Assembly (NCBI GenBank): GCA_030549495.1
Contig: JAUIRK010000897.1
Coordinates: forward strand, 331,001-395,000
Origin: Nectonema munidae
Lineage: Eukaryota; Nematomorpha; Nectonematoida; Nectonematidae
Length of the DNA stretch: 64,000 nucleotides
Reading direction: 5' to 3'
A model generated the notes under the pieces. It did no database searches. It had not been told where the DNA came from and saw only the letters and a list, made by a program, of their open reading frames with translations. Within the stretch, counting starts at the first letter, position 1. Every line of letters starts with the position of its first letter. The translations under genes were made by a program, and so were the position numbers. Shown here piece after piece: positions 1-11,769 of this stretch.

Positions 1-61
1 AAATGGCGACTTTTTTCGAACCTTTTTTTCGCTTGCTCATTTGGCCTTTTCCTCTTTCAAG

Positions 62-959
62 TCGAATTCCGTAATCTGCAAAGATTTTTTGATGCACTCC
101 ATCGGCCTACTGATTAATTTAAGCAATGAAAATTCTGATTTTTCAAAGGTCATTGGAGATAAAAAAGAAGTGTATACATTATCCTTAAATATTGTTGTTA
201 ATTTCTCTCCGTTTTTGAAAAATGAAAATAAAGACAGTGCTACTAAGGAAGAATCAGTACAGAACCCATATTACACAATCATTCATGAATGCTTAGCTCT
301 ACTCATAAATATTATCGAATCTAATCCGTCCAATCAAATCACATTTCTTCAAATAGCAAATCAACAATGCAAAGATTCAGCTTCTTGTCAATTAATTTAT
401 GAAAGTGTCAATCAGAGGAAAGTCCATCATGAATCAACAATCGCTAATCCAACCTACCTTGATATTTTATTTGAACTATTCAACAAGCACTATTACCTTG
501 CGTATAAGATTGAAGTTGAAAATGGCCTTGAAGGTCATGATCGTGATAAGAATGAAGATTCTCAAAACTTTTCTTCTAATGAAAGAGAAAATATGCAAAA
601 CTACGGAGAAAAGCGAACAGTTTCAAAGTCTTCTACTAAAGAGACAGCTTTTTCTGAGATACTAAACGATGCTAGTCAGCACATGGAAGAATGTTTGATT
701 GCTTCTATGCTTGCCATGCTCTTTGCCTGCGTTTGTCAATGTAATCAAGTAATGATTTTATTAATTACAGTTATGTGTGCCAAAACTAAAACTTCTTGAA
801 AGCAGGCCCTTTTTTAAGACATTAATATTAGTATAAAATTTACACCCCTGTGCCATTAAACTTGAGGCTTTGGATCCACTAAATTGCATGTTTGACAGCC
901 CTGAGCTTGGGCAGATGATCAAGTTTGCACATAGATTAAAAGAAATGCGACGCTTTTAA
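62..959 (+). CDS. WAPL: WAPL (wings apart-like) cohesin release factor, last two coding exons
   Basis: WAPL removes cohesin from chromatin, acting with PDS5 in the nucleus. Only the C-terminal end of the conserved helical WAPL domain is present. Exon A runs 62-748 and starts after a pyrimidine-rich acceptor (cctctttcaag). It encodes a stretch beginning SNSVICKDFLMHSIGLLINL, matching the family's 'LGLGLLINLVEY' helix, and ending near NDASQHMEECLIAS, matching 'ALQHAGKHMEDCIVAS'. The donor is caa|gtaatg. Exon B most plausibly starts at 867 after ttgag, in phase 0, and ends with a taa stop at 957-959. Its LGQMIKFAHRLKEMRRF aligns with the terminal helix of vertebrate WAPL. The middle is an acidic, Asn-rich linker, as in the family. 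The gene continues left of the window. The exon A match is strong; the exon B acceptor is less certain because it lacks a long pyrimidine tract. Confidence 0.82.
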
Positions 960-1045
960 TTGGTTAAATCGTGAGGATAATATGTTTATCCTCTTGATGA
1001 AGCCATAGAGGAAAATATTTTCATTGATAATAATCACTTAGATGG

Positions 1046-1193
1046 GAGCAAGTCAATTCTGCCTCAAGACAATTTGATCCATGGACAGTTCGTCCTCTAA
1101 GTAACTTCAAATTAGAGGCTCAATTGTCCAGAGGTCGAATTTCTTGACCACGAACTGTCCAAAGTGTCTTGAGACTGAATTGTCTGAACCATT
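1046..1193. repeat. Short inverted-repeat element (GGACAGTTCGTCC type)
   Basis: Two arms of about 45 bp, 1051-1096 and 1148-1190, are inverted copies sharing CAATTC, CTCAAGACA and GGACAGTTCGT blocks. Almost no loop is left between them. The motif resembles the repeat unit of the element at 51915-52295 (GGACGAACTGTC), so the two are probably related non-autonomous elements. No open frame and no clear target duplication. Confidence 0.5.
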
Positions 1194-1264
1194 TAAATAA
1201 TATGTAATGTCATTATTTTCACATGTCTGAGTGACGGCGTCTAAATAATATCGAATCATGATGC

Positions 1265-1645
1265 ATCAGCCTCGTCCAACCACGGGCGAATCTCTCACTT
1301 CTGGGCAAAGTAGAATTCAGGTGCGCAATTTTTAAGGAAACAATTCGACATTGTATAAACTATTATTCAGATATTTTTTTGAAAAACCACTTTTTACTAG
1401 TGAGAATTTCAATGGTAGATTAAATTTTCAATTCATAAATTTCAGCTGGAACATTACTTATTTTTCATAATTAAGAATTTGTTGGATGATAAACCCATTT
1501 TCTTGAAATTTTAAATCTGCAGGTGAAAATTTTTAGGAAGATTATAAAAATATATAAAATTTATCACTAATTCTGCGATTTTTAGCTTTTTTACAATCTC
1601 AGTGGGCGATTCATACAAATGGGTTGAGAAACCCTAGTCTATGCA
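1265..1645. repeat. hAT-type non-autonomous repeat, older copy
   Basis: Starts with cagcctcgtccaaccacggg and ends near gggttgagaaaccctag, the usual look of hAT termini with a 'tctcaacc' motif. The interior (aattcaggtgcgcaattttt, then aaatttcagctg) matches the degraded copy at 48968-49146. The 8-bp target duplication is not clear. Confidence 0.45.
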
Positions 1646-1654
1646 ATACAAGTC

Positions 1655-2340
1655 AGTTGTTGTTGTTCCCGCCGGTAAGAGACCACGTTTTCTGATTCTG
1701 ACCAAATCGGCTTGAGGCTAGTGATTTTGTGTCGTTGGCTTATTGAAGGTAGGCTGGAGTAGTCTTCAATGAGGTGTTTGGTGGAGTGAGGGCTTGTGTA
1801 ACAGAGATGACAGCGATATGTATGTGTTGCATTGTTGAAACGCGGTTCGTAGGTGATATGTTGGCAGCAGCGTAATCTTATGAGGTGTACTCGGTCTAAC
1901 GTTTAGAGCTGTGCTTCTTCTCTGTTTATTTCAGGAAGGGAGTGTCTAGAATTTTGTTGCAAAGAAAATTGAGAAGAGCTTGTTTAGTTAAGTGCTTGGT
2001 GCGAATGTCTTTTTTGTATTCTGCCATGTTTGCCGGTTGGCGTATTGATTTTACAATTTTAGAATAGTATCGATGAAGAGTCTTCTTTAATTGTCTGACT
2101 GTAGGAGAGTGATGTTTGAGGTATTAGCAAGGACTTCCACTATCGCTTGTTACTGAGGCAAGGAATCGGGTGCCTCGCATGCCAAGATATCGCGTTAGAG
2201 TGAGAATCTTTGTTTCTGCGTGTAAATGTTCAATGGGTGTGGATTTTTTGATGCCTAATATCATTCGCAATGCAGTATTTTGTATTTTTTGTAATTTATT
2301 TATTTGTGTATTGGAGATTGTGGGAGCCCATAAATCTATC
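1655..2340 (-). mobile_element. LINE 3' fragment: end of reverse transcriptase ORF and (CAA)n tail
   Basis: Read on the minus strand, 2340-2124 encodes LWAPTISNTQINKLQKIQN followed by ALRMILGIKKSTPIEHLHAE. This is the conserved segment after the reverse transcriptase in Jockey/I-type non-LTR elements. Further downstream (about 1900-1740) another frame gives a Cys/His end motif, RCHLCYTSPHSTKHLIEDY. The element ends at about 1655 with CGGGAACAACAACAA, a (CAA)n-type tail. The 5' part is missing, and the copy stops at the foldback element starting at 2348. More than one frame is needed, so it is inactive. Confidence 0.7.
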
Positions 2341-2879
2341 CTTAACAGGTAATGTTGCACTATCCGTGCATTGATGAAAAGCAATTTTAATTGGAAAGAA
2401 GTTGTTCAATGATATAATGCTTTCATATGTCAATCTTATAGATAGTTTGAGTATCGCACTATACGTGCATTGTAGCAAATACAGTCTATGCCTGCCTCCA
2501 TAATACGACATTTGTGAAATACCCTCTCCTTCACTGTTGTTATAACTCAAGTGTGTATGATGAATCTAAAAAGATTTGTGTTGGTAACCCATATAGTATA
2601 AGAGAGAGTCCCTGTCTCATACAGCTCATCATCTCTTCATCACAGCATTATGCATAGCCACGTTACATCGCACTATATGTGTATCATGTAGATATACTCG
2701 TATTATGGAGGCAGGCATAGACTGTATTTGCTACAATGCACGTATAGTGCGATACTCAAACTATAAGCGCATTTTAAAGAAAAGATTGACATATGAAAGC
2801 ATTATATCATTGAACAACTTCTTTCCAATTAAAATTGCTTTTCATCAATGCACGGATAGTGCAACATTACCGCTTAACA
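2341..2879. mobile_element. Foldback/MITE element with ~160-bp inverted arms and TSD cttaaca
   Basis: The arms, about 2348-2510 and 2702-2872, are near-perfect inverted copies. Both carry ggtaatgttgcactatccg at the outside and the block around gcatagactgtatttgctac at the inside. The flanking 7-mers cttaaca at 2341-2347 and 2873-2879 are identical, consistent with a target site duplication. One arm has a short extra stretch around 2764-2780. The spacer (2511-2701) holds a third variant of the arm motif (gcactatatgtgtat). No transposase; the short open frames in the arms are by-products of the repeat. Confidence 0.75.
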
Positions 2880-4178
2880 TAATATAACAACAATTTTGCA
2901 TGCTTATTTTTAAAAACTTGAATTGTGTTAGTACATTTTTCACCAAACACAGCGTAATATAGTAAATTCCAATTGTACGGTTACATGCATATAACATTAG
3001 TAAGTGGATGGAAAAATAATAATAAATAATACAAAACAATTTGCCGAAGGCTAAGTTCATTCATTTTTTCATTTGTGAGACATAAAAAAGATTTTGATTC
3101 AGTGCATTAGTCACATCATAATTCGCTTCACTGCATTTTCGTGACCGTGTCTTTAGTTCATTCGTCCTCTAAGATATCAATCCTCCAGAACGAAAATTGC
3201 ACAAACTTTTTACACAACTTTTTTATTACATTCGTTGTAATGCACTATGCTCTATTTCAGGGGCGCACATCCGGAGGGAGGGGGAGTGAATAAAAGTTTT
3301 TTTGTTTTCTGCATTTGAATGAAGAGATTTCAAAGTATTTTATAAACAGAAAAGTAGTTACCAAGACCTATGTTTCGCCGCACTTCATATGGCATATAGG
3401 TATCAAAATGTTGCCCACGCCAGACATAGGAACACAATTTTTAATTGTTTCGTGTTCCTGCTCTATGTATTCAAATTCTTTCGCTTCGCATGTTCTGCTT
3501 ATAACTTACATACTGTTGGATGCGATAAAAAAAATCATATTTTTATAACTAAAGGTAAATTTTTCAAATCATAGACTATTTTTTCAGAATCGTAATCATA
3601 CCAAAATATTGGTATCCTGCCACCACTAGTCAAAATTGCAAGTAAGCTATTTCAAACTTATTTTTCTCCAATCAAAATAAGGTTATTTGGAAAATCATGT
3701 TAATTTCTTAAAAAATTTACATTAATTTTTTTAACAAATTTTATTATAAATATTGGATAACTGAAAAAAGCACTTTAGCTTAAACTTAAATAATCGTCAT
3801 TTTACTACCAATATTGATTTCGACGCGGATTATGCGACGCCTCGCTACTATAAATTTATCTTTTGTTTTAGAGAAAATACTTAAAAATCATTTTGGAAAA
3901 GTTTGAGCCGAATATTGATGAAAATCTCTCTCGCATGATCTGCATTCTAGAAAAATTTCTCACCTTCATCAAATTGTCTGTAAGTAATTTTGCTAAAAAG
4001 TGTTCATTGATAAAATTTTCTATCATATAAATTTAACACGGGCAAAATGGTGAGCACATTCTCCTTTTGAAAATTGCCGCTCTTTCCTTTTTTATTTCAC
4101 TTTTCATATTTTTTTTCATGCTCAATTTTAGATGCAAGACTGGATTTTTTTATACGTGTTCCAGGCACATTTCGATGT
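2880..4178. other. Intergenic stretch, no gene seen
   Basis: AT-rich sequence with no convincing coding signal. At 3258 there is a hAT-like terminus (CAGGGGCGCACATCCGG), similar to ends at 18640 (reversed), 32061 and 34093, followed by a purine-rich run. I could not place its other end. Confidence 0.4.
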
Positions 4179-4315
4179 TTAACCCATTTAAGACCAAGCA
4201 AAGCAGACGATATTTAAAAAACGCAGACGATTTATATTCGAAGTCATTGAAAAAAGCAGACAAAGATGAAATTACTTATGTTCCAAAATTGGAACATTAG
4301 TCGTAAATGGGTTAA
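4179..4315. mobile_element. TTAA-bounded MITE (piggyBac type), copy a
   Basis: 137 bp starting TTAACCCATTTAAGACC and ending with the inverse of TTAACCCATTTACGAC, so both ends carry TTAA. The interior holds three GCAGACGA/GCAGAC motifs spaced about 27 bp apart. The inverse of this interior matches the copy at 34913-35049 closely. TTAA targets and CCC-starting termini are typical of piggyBac, and two piggyBac transposase remnants lie in the window. Confidence 0.75.
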
Positions 4316-5980
4316 GATATTCATCGCACAATATTTATTGAGGCATGTAAGGAAGATAATAAGGTGGAATAATATATCCTTGACTTTTCAGGTATTAAAA
4401 TTTATAAAGTATATTTTTTCAGCACGCATTAAAAATTGTATAATAAAAACAATTTCTCAAACATAATAGCATCTAGCTTTCAACTTGTTAGCTCTATAAG
4501 TCATAAAAATGTTTCATTTTTTCCAAACCTAAAACAGAAATTTATTTTTTAAAAATATAACTTTATTTTGCACCTTTTATCATTCCACTTTTATACCCTT
4601 AATCGTCATATAAAAGTTATTTCGAAATTTAGAACTGACAAAGTTTTTTTACTTCTAGAAAATTTGTGGAATCTCACAGGAGAGTGGCGTTCTTGTGATA
4701 GAAAAGGTCTTGAAAGCTTTGCGTCACCTCACGATAAACTTGAAAGAAGAAACTAAAGATGTATAAATTTCTCCATTCGTTTCTCCCTATTCTTATCTCC
4801 ATCGATTAAATCATCATTGTTTTTGTTTTTTCACCAAAAGTTAACCTTATTGAAATGTTTTTTTTATAATAAATAATTTAAGAATTTGCACACTTTCATC
4901 TTTTTATTTCATTTATGAAAGGAAAAGATTGAATACTGTTTTTCTTACCAATTATTTATTAGGAATTGCTCTTTTTGTCATGTTTATGATCATCATCCAC
5001 AAACTGAAGTATGGCATGGAGTATTTTTTAGTTATGTTGGTATTATACCCAGGCTAACAAATATATATGAATATACCTTTGATCGTAGATATATAACTCT
5101 TTTTAATTGTTCATTTATAATGTCTCATACACAATACTTAATCCTGGTTTTATCTTCACATCTTATAGATCTTTTATGCCCGTGTGTGTTCCTTCTCACT
5201 TCACATTTTAATACTGAAAAACCGATCTATATAGATTTAAAATTTTTTATCTTCTTTGTATAATAATATTCATATACACAGTTGGTATAACACTTACAAT
5301 TGAAACGTGCACCTATATCTACATGCATTAATTTATTGATATAATATAAATACAACTTAGAGATCCTATGTATGATGAATATCTTATTTATGAAAAATAA
5401 ATAATTTAATGATACCCGTTTTTGTTGTTTTATCTATAAACTTAACTATTTTATCCAAGTTGGTGAATGAGATCTGAGGTCTGGCAAGATCTCCGGGGAG
5501 ACAATTTGCGAGACTTTATTATATAGATTACCTCTAAAAATGGTAAAATACTGAAAAAACATATTTAAAATATAAAATTTCAAACAATATTTTACATAAA
5601 CATCAAAATTCTGTCCAAAGTTCAAAACACTTAACTTTGAAATTGTGATTTTATTTCATGTAAACAATCTGACTGGCTGAAATGTTTATGCATATTATAT
5701 AATAATAATACCTCTAAAATAATCCTTATAAAAGACCATTTAGAACCTAAAAAAGACAAATTAGAATTGAAAAAAGACAATTAAAAATGGTATATATTTA
5801 TTTGAAAGCTTTTTTTTTTTTTTAAAGCCTTTTAAGTTTTTGATAACTGGACTTCGAAAATTTTGATTTAAATTTTAGTGAAAAAGAGTGTCACCACTTT
5901 TCTCTAAGAGCATAGCGTTGAAGATTTAAACAAAATTTTTTATTGAAAATGGTATCATTGAAAGCTACACTCTTTGTGCT
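4316..5980. other. Intergenic stretch, no gene seen
   Basis: Strongly AT-rich, with no sustained open frame and no recognised repeat. Confidence 0.4.
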
Positions 5981-5999
5981 GAACATAGGTTAGGTTTTG

Positions 6000-7180
6000 C
6001 AAAAAAATATGGTTATCTTTTTGCAAAATCTGCTTTTTTGTGAGGTCAGTCAAATTTTATTTAGTTCCAAAAAATAGCGGTAATTAACTTCATAAATGTA
6101 TATACTTTTTTCAATTTTGAAAAATATTGACTTCAAAACCTCTTTCTTTTTTAACATTTGTTTACTATTTATGAGAGGAGGCGATTTCATCGGGTTTTCT
6201 CTATGGGTACCAGTAGCTCTAAGCCGCAAGATTTTTAATTTTAACATGAGATCAAAAAAATAATGTAATTTCTTGGAAACTTTATTGCATTTTAACAAAT
6301 CAAAAAAACTTTTATTTCTAGAGATTATTTTTTTACGTTCAATGTTGCAGTTTTTAGCACCACAATAAACAGCAAAACCATCATAATTACATAGATTCCA
6401 TTTTTTTTATATCCAGACCTGATATGCTTACTTTTAATAAACTGTTTTGAAGGATGATGACCAAAATATTTAATCATAGCTTCATCTATAGAAACTTCTT
6501 AATTTCTAAAATTTAGTTTAACAAATTCATTAAAGGCCTAACTTTAGACATTTTATCATTTGAATCAAAGTTGTAATTACTAGCTAGATGGATATATTTA
6601 TTTAATTCTTGAAACCTTTTTTGAGAATACATCCTGAGACATGTTGAGTAGAAACGTCTTCATCAAGAGATCAGTACAATTTTTCTCTAGCTAACGAAAG
6701 ATAACCACTTAAATAAGGAATTCCCAAAAGTTTTCATAATCATTTGTTTCAAATGAATTTTCTGACAAGCATATATTTGTCTGAGTAATGATGTTTTGTG
6801 TTACAGTGTCAACCAATATTGATTTTATAATCTTCACTGGATTAACATTTTAAATTACTCAATAAGTCTGTTCCTTCTTTCACATGAATCTTCGAAAGTT
6901 GAAAAAGAATATTTTAGCTTAACTTCATCTTACATCTAATTTTTTTCCAACAAATATTATTTGAACCGCACAGCACTTATATTGAAGTTGCTCAAATCTT
7001 TATGAATTTTAATACTACCTAAAGGAAAAAACTTTACCATATAAACTGAATTTGTTATATATTACCAACAATCTCTTCTGATAAAATATTCCCAATCTAA
7101 TATTTTATCCTCAAACTCTTCTTAATCAGTTTCCTGATCAACTCTCGTTGGTATAAAGGCAAAAGTAAACGCTTGCTTCA
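6000..7180 (-). pseudogene. Decayed piggyBac transposase
   Basis: Minus-strand frames give piggyBac landmarks in order. Near 6560 SNDKMSKVRPLMNLLN is the segment before the catalytic core. Near 6500-6420 SIDEAMIKYFGHHPSKQFIK is the family's 'SIDEsMvpf.GrhslKqY' block with its catalytic Asp. At 6300-6170 HYFFDLMLKLKILRLRATGT and HRENPMKSPP match 'LRATGTvReNR..kcP'. Several stops and frame changes lie between these blocks. No clean terminal repeats were found around it. This and the remnant at 36317-37370 are candidate past sources of activity for the TTAA-bounded MITEs. Confidence 0.75.
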
Positions 7181-7394
7181 ATGAATAAAAAATTATTTTA
7201 GTAAAAAATAAAAACTACCACTAGTTTAACATTCTAAATTGAATTGATATACTTGCGAAATGTCGATGAGGTTGAAGACAGGTCTGACTTGATGGGGCTT
7301 TGACGTTTAAAATTGTGATTATTGTTTCAAGTGGTTGTTTGGCAGCTCTCTATTCAAAGTTTTGGACAAATGCAACGCTCAAGAAATTAAATGG

Positions 7395-9995
7395 CATTGC
7401 TTCTGAGCTCTGTTGGGACCCCGAACCTCCCCGTTCTCCGCGGGGAAAACGTTCACCCCTTTTTTCAGGAATCAATTTGCATTCTTCTAATTATACATTT
7501 TATAATTGTTTCCTTTTTTTCTTCAGTTCCGTGAAGTTTGTTTTTAATAATTTTGCTATTAAAACTATTCAAATTTTTTTCAACTGTTTTATTTGTTCCA
7601 TACTCAATCAATTCAATATTCAATACTAATATTGATTTTTGAATAAATAGGGTAAGCAAAATTTAATATTTCTTTACTTATCCAGTTTTAAGCTTTTTTT
7701 ATTATTAGTTACTATTAATTATTATTTACTGTATACTTTAATTATTTTGTTCTTATGATTTATTAAATATTTTCAAAGAATACTTTTGATGAGCTTACTT
7801 TTTGCTTCATGTAACAGTTAATTATGAGAATAAAGTTTTTCTATATATAATAGGTGGCATCAAAAAGATTAAGATTTGCGGTAAAAAACGTTTTTAATAT
7901 AAAAACGGTAGTTTGACTTCAGAATCCTGGTAAAAAATCTTAAAGTTTATGTTTTTTTCCATAAAAGTAAATAAAACTAAAATAAAGTAACTTTGATAAT
8001 ACTATATAAAAATACGTCAACTTGATTTGATTTAATTAACAAAAATCAACGTACTGTTTTTAGAACATTGCATTCAATTTGAAATACAAATGAAAATAAT
8101 TCTTTTTATTTCTCTAAAACTAAGTTAATTTTTTTAAATCTTTACCTTAATAAGACAAAGTTTACAGTTCAATATAAGAATTTTTCTTTTCAGAAAAATT
8201 AAAAAAGATCAAAAATACGTATCAAATGGTTTTTGAACGAAGCAAAATTTGGCTATATTTTGAAAAAATAATTCTGATCTTGCTACGTTAAATCTCTGTC
8301 AAGATACTTCCAACAGAACAAAAGGTTCCACTAAAGGCATGCAAGGCCATTTAAAAAGACATCCTAGTTTATGGTCAGAGTTTGAAAAAGAGAAAAGTTT
8401 AAAGCGTTCGTCCCAAAATGCTGAACTACAATCAACGAGCAAGCAAATAACGGTAATGGATATGAACAACAAAAAAAACAAAGTATTCGAACAACAAGAT
8501 TTTGACTACGCAATGCTTGATTTTTTTAGGAACTTTTACTGCTTTCAAAATTGCAAAATGTATGGAGTTCATCAGGCTTTTTACTATCGCAAATACAAAA
8601 TTAACAATTTAAAGACTATAACTTATTCTAGAAAAATTGAGTGAAAAAGCACAAATAGTTTGTAAAAAAATTAATGATATATTATCAAATGAAAAAAAGA
8701 ATTGTCAAAGTATAGCAGCATTCACAACAGATATATGGACATCGAGAGCTCTTGACAGCTACACTTCCCTTACTTGTCATTTAATTGACAGTGAATTTGC
8801 AGAAATGGACTTTAGCAGTCAAGCCCTTGATGGAAGAACACACTGGACAAAACATTGAGATTGAATTGAGTAATTTGACGAATTTTGACTTTTCTCTCCA
8901 AGTACCTTGATATTGTGTTATAGATAATGCGAAGAATTTGAAATCGGCTATAAGCTTGTCTAAAAAACTTTTTCATTATTCTTGCAATATTCATTCTCTG
9001 CAATTAGTTGTCAGTGATGTTTTAAGAGTATTACAGAAGTTAAAGAAACTACAGAAAGCCAAAAGTCTGGTTCGATTAACGAATAGATCAGAGAAGTCAA
9101 GAAATATGTTAGAAGCCATGTGCTCTGAGAAAGGAATTAATTTCGTTTATTTGAAAAATCCCAATGATACCAGGTGGAACTCAACCTTTACAAATTTGTC
9201 TTCAGTATTACTTTTGAAGAAAGCTATAGAAGCTTTGTCCTAATAAGTCACAATGGAAAATAATTGAAGGATTCATAAAAGTAAGAATTTATCTATTATT
9301 TAAAATTTTTCGATTAACTTTTTTAATTTTTTTTAAGATACTTGAAGCCTTTCAAACAACCTTAAAAGTTTGGGAAGTTGAAAACAGTCCAACAATTAAT
9401 TTGGTTATAGAAAGATTATTCTATCATTTACTTAAGTTCGTTGATGAAAAATACCAAAATAATATATGTATTAGGTTCGCAAAAATACTCAGAGAAGCCT
9501 TGATAAAGCGGTTTCCTAATTTTTGTTGTACAAGCTATGCAAATAGAATTTCAAACTATCTCGATCCAAGGTTAAAAGGCGTTCACTTAAAACATTTTGG
9601 TGTTTTTTCATTAACTAAGGATGAAGTTCAAAAAAGTTTTCATGTGAAAACAAAAATGAAAATGATTCGTCTCTAACAAGCAAACTAAAAAAAGAATACA
9701 ATAGAGAAGAAATTAGTGTTGGTACGAATATTGTGAACAACAAACGGACTTATCAAAACCTGGAAAAGTGGAAGAAATAATATTCATAGGTCAAAAGAGT
9801 AAAGCACTCAAAAAATCCCCTTAAAGAACCTGATATATTTTCATTTTTGAAATAGTTTTTTGTTGTAATAAAAAACACTGAAATAATTTTGATTTATATA
9901 AAAAGAAAATCTTCACAACGACCCGATTCCCCGCGAGGAAGACTCCTCCGCGACCCGAATCAAAATCTACCTCCCCGCATAGTTCTGCATTGCTT
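7395..9995 (+). mobile_element. hAT transposon (ZBED type), 8-bp TSD cattgctt, broken transposase
   Basis: The 8-mer CATTGCTT occurs at 7395-7402 and 9988-9995, bracketing a 2585-bp element. Its ends are imperfect inverted repeats (CTGAGCTCTGTTGGGACC against CAGAACTATGCGGGGAGG) with CG-rich subterminal sequence on both sides (ccgcgggg; ccccgcgagg). The transposase lies in pieces. About 8325-8400 is the end of a BED zinc finger (GMQGHLKRHPSLW). About 8637-8860 holds FTTDIWTSRALDSYTSLTCH, the first catalytic region. About 8925-9240 holds CNIHSLQLVVSD and NDTRWNSTF. About 9330-9670 holds ISNYLDPRLKGVHLKHF. Several frame breaks separate them, so the copy is not coding-competent. Confidence 0.85.
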
Positions 9996-10395
9996 ACTTT
10001 GCCATTTTGATGAGATTAAAAATGATAACAAAGATGTCTACTGCTAACTGATCTTTTAAGTGAAGAAAAAGAAGAAGATAGTTTCATTAGAAAGATGCAT
10101 ATGTAAACAAACATCAATTGCACAAGCATCACAATAGTTATATAACCGTATAAGAGATGCTAGAAAAATGATAAACCAAAAATAATAATACAATTTTGCC
10201 GTAATATGAGAGATGTTTTGACGCCTGAAGACTTTGATGAGCAACTTAAAAACGGATCTATTCTATCATCGAAGAAACCATTCATGGTAAAGGGGAATTT
10301 ATACTTCAAGTTGAAATCAGTCAGTTAAGAACCCAGGCAAACTTTCATTAAAAGCTTTCCATATAAAAATACAAATTTTAAAAATATAAGTAGTT
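9996..10395 (+). other. Unassigned stretch with a short coding-like segment
   Basis: Between the hAT element and a LINE. Around 10207-10325 a plus-strand frame reads MRDVLTPEDFDEQLKNG and continues in a low-bias, protein-like way to a stop. I do not recognise it. The sequence left of the hAT (7300-7394) may be its other flank, since the hAT interrupted something here. Confidence 0.25.
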
Positions 10396-10401
10396 ATATC
10401 T

Positions 10402-11220
10402 CTAACTACTTTCAAGAGTTCCTTTTTCATAAAAAACCATCATTGTATGACTTTTGTAATTCAAGTTAAAAACCAGTATATCTCTTTTCTGCAAAGCTTT
10501 CAAACTCGAGACATTACAATATACCCAGTTAACAATACTGTAAGTGAGATGAGGTATAATCAGTGCTCTATATAGATCTAGTTTTACATGAATGGGTAGT
10601 GATTTGAATACACGTATCAGTCCAATAACTTTACTTATTTTATTCGAGATATATCCGATATGTTTAGCCCATTTTAGTTCATTCCTTAGTAATATTACCA
10701 AAAAGTTGTTATAGATAAATTAATATTTAAATTATTTCGAAAAGATGGCAATTTTCTCTTTTGGGAAAAATATATGTACACAGTTTTTTATGGTTTATGC
10801 GAAGTCATTCGAACACATCAGTTTATTATTTTATTGAAGTTGTTCTTATTCACATTTTCAATAGTGCCACCACAAAGCAGTACTTGAGAAACGAATATGG
10901 TATTATCACTTTCAAATAATTCGTAAAAGATATCATTTTCAAATCTGGATTTGACAAAAAAACATCATTGATGGAAAAAAGGAAAGGTCCAAGCACAGAA
11001 CCCTGCGGTACCCCATTTATAATTGTCAGTGTATCAGAATAAGACTTATTTGCATAAACAATTCCTTTTCTTGAGGTCAAGAATGATTCAAAAAAAGTAA
11101 GATTAGACGGATCAAAACAATAAATTTTGAGCTTAGTTAATAATTTTCGATGAGGGATAGACTCAAAAGCTTTTGATAAATCTAAAAAAATAACTAAAAT
11201 CTCATCTTTGTTGTCTAGAC
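10402..11220 (-). pseudogene. LINE reverse transcriptase fragment
   Basis: On the minus strand 11215-10850 is nearly continuous. It carries reverse transcriptase motifs: ILVIFLDLSKAFESIPH (motif A with its Asp), then NGVPQGSVLGPFLFS (motif B). Where motif C should read F/Y-A-D-D the sequence reads FTNYL, so the catalytic Asp pair is lost. After a break, 10701-10402 encodes the following thumb region (LKWAKHIGYISNKISKVIGL, then ALIIPHLTYSIVNWVY). This is like the Jockey/CR1-type LINE at the right end of the window, but it is a diverged, dead copy without 5' or 3' ends. Confidence 0.8.
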
Positions 11221-11228
11221 TCTAGATT

Positions 11229-11394
11229 AAGAGTTCTCAAACTGTGGTTAGCGAACCCCCGAGGGTTCACAACAAGATTTCTAGGGATACTTAGATGGCT
11301 GACAAAAGAAGTATTTTAAATAGTAGTAATTGCGGAATATAAAATTTAGTGCTAGCAGTGTTTGTTCCTTCAACCTCACTGTTCTACCCTGGCT
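11229..11394. repeat. Possible small hAT-type MITE with TSD tctagatt
   Basis: The left end reads aagagttctcaaactgtggt followed by gaacccccgagggttc, a common hAT-MITE style. tctagatt occurs on both sides (11221-11228 and 11395-11402). Inverted-repeat agreement between the two ends is weak. Confidence 0.35.
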
Positions 11395-11430
11395 TCTAGA
11401 TTTATATCGTTGGTTGCAATAGTATCTGTA

Positions 11431-11447
11431 GAGAGAGAGAGAGAGAG
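11431..11447. repeat. (GA)n microsatellite
   Basis: Eight and a half GA units. Confidence 0.9.
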
Positions 11448-11769
11448 TATGTGTGTCTAATGAAGAGGCGTGCCATATCGTGTCGATTCACTTTTAAACA
11501 GCAACTGTGAGTGAGGGTGGAGAAACGGTCACTTGGACTGGACGGTCAGCAATTGTTGCAATACTTTATATTTTTATTTTACTCCAATAAAGTATTGTTT
11601 TTCCTTTATATTTTTATTTGCTACATTAAGTATGGATTCACTGATATCAACAAAAATGGGATTGATTTTCCACAGCCAATTCTTTAGATTTACCTTAAAC
11701 TTTTTCATAAAAATGACATCTTTTCATTAAGATTATTTTAAGAAAAAAATTTAATGCTGTAAATAGTTT

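Noticed and set aside
3315-3574. Two overlapping open frames of 60-77 codons
   Set aside because: No recognisable motif, both frames open by chance in one short stretch, no splice context.
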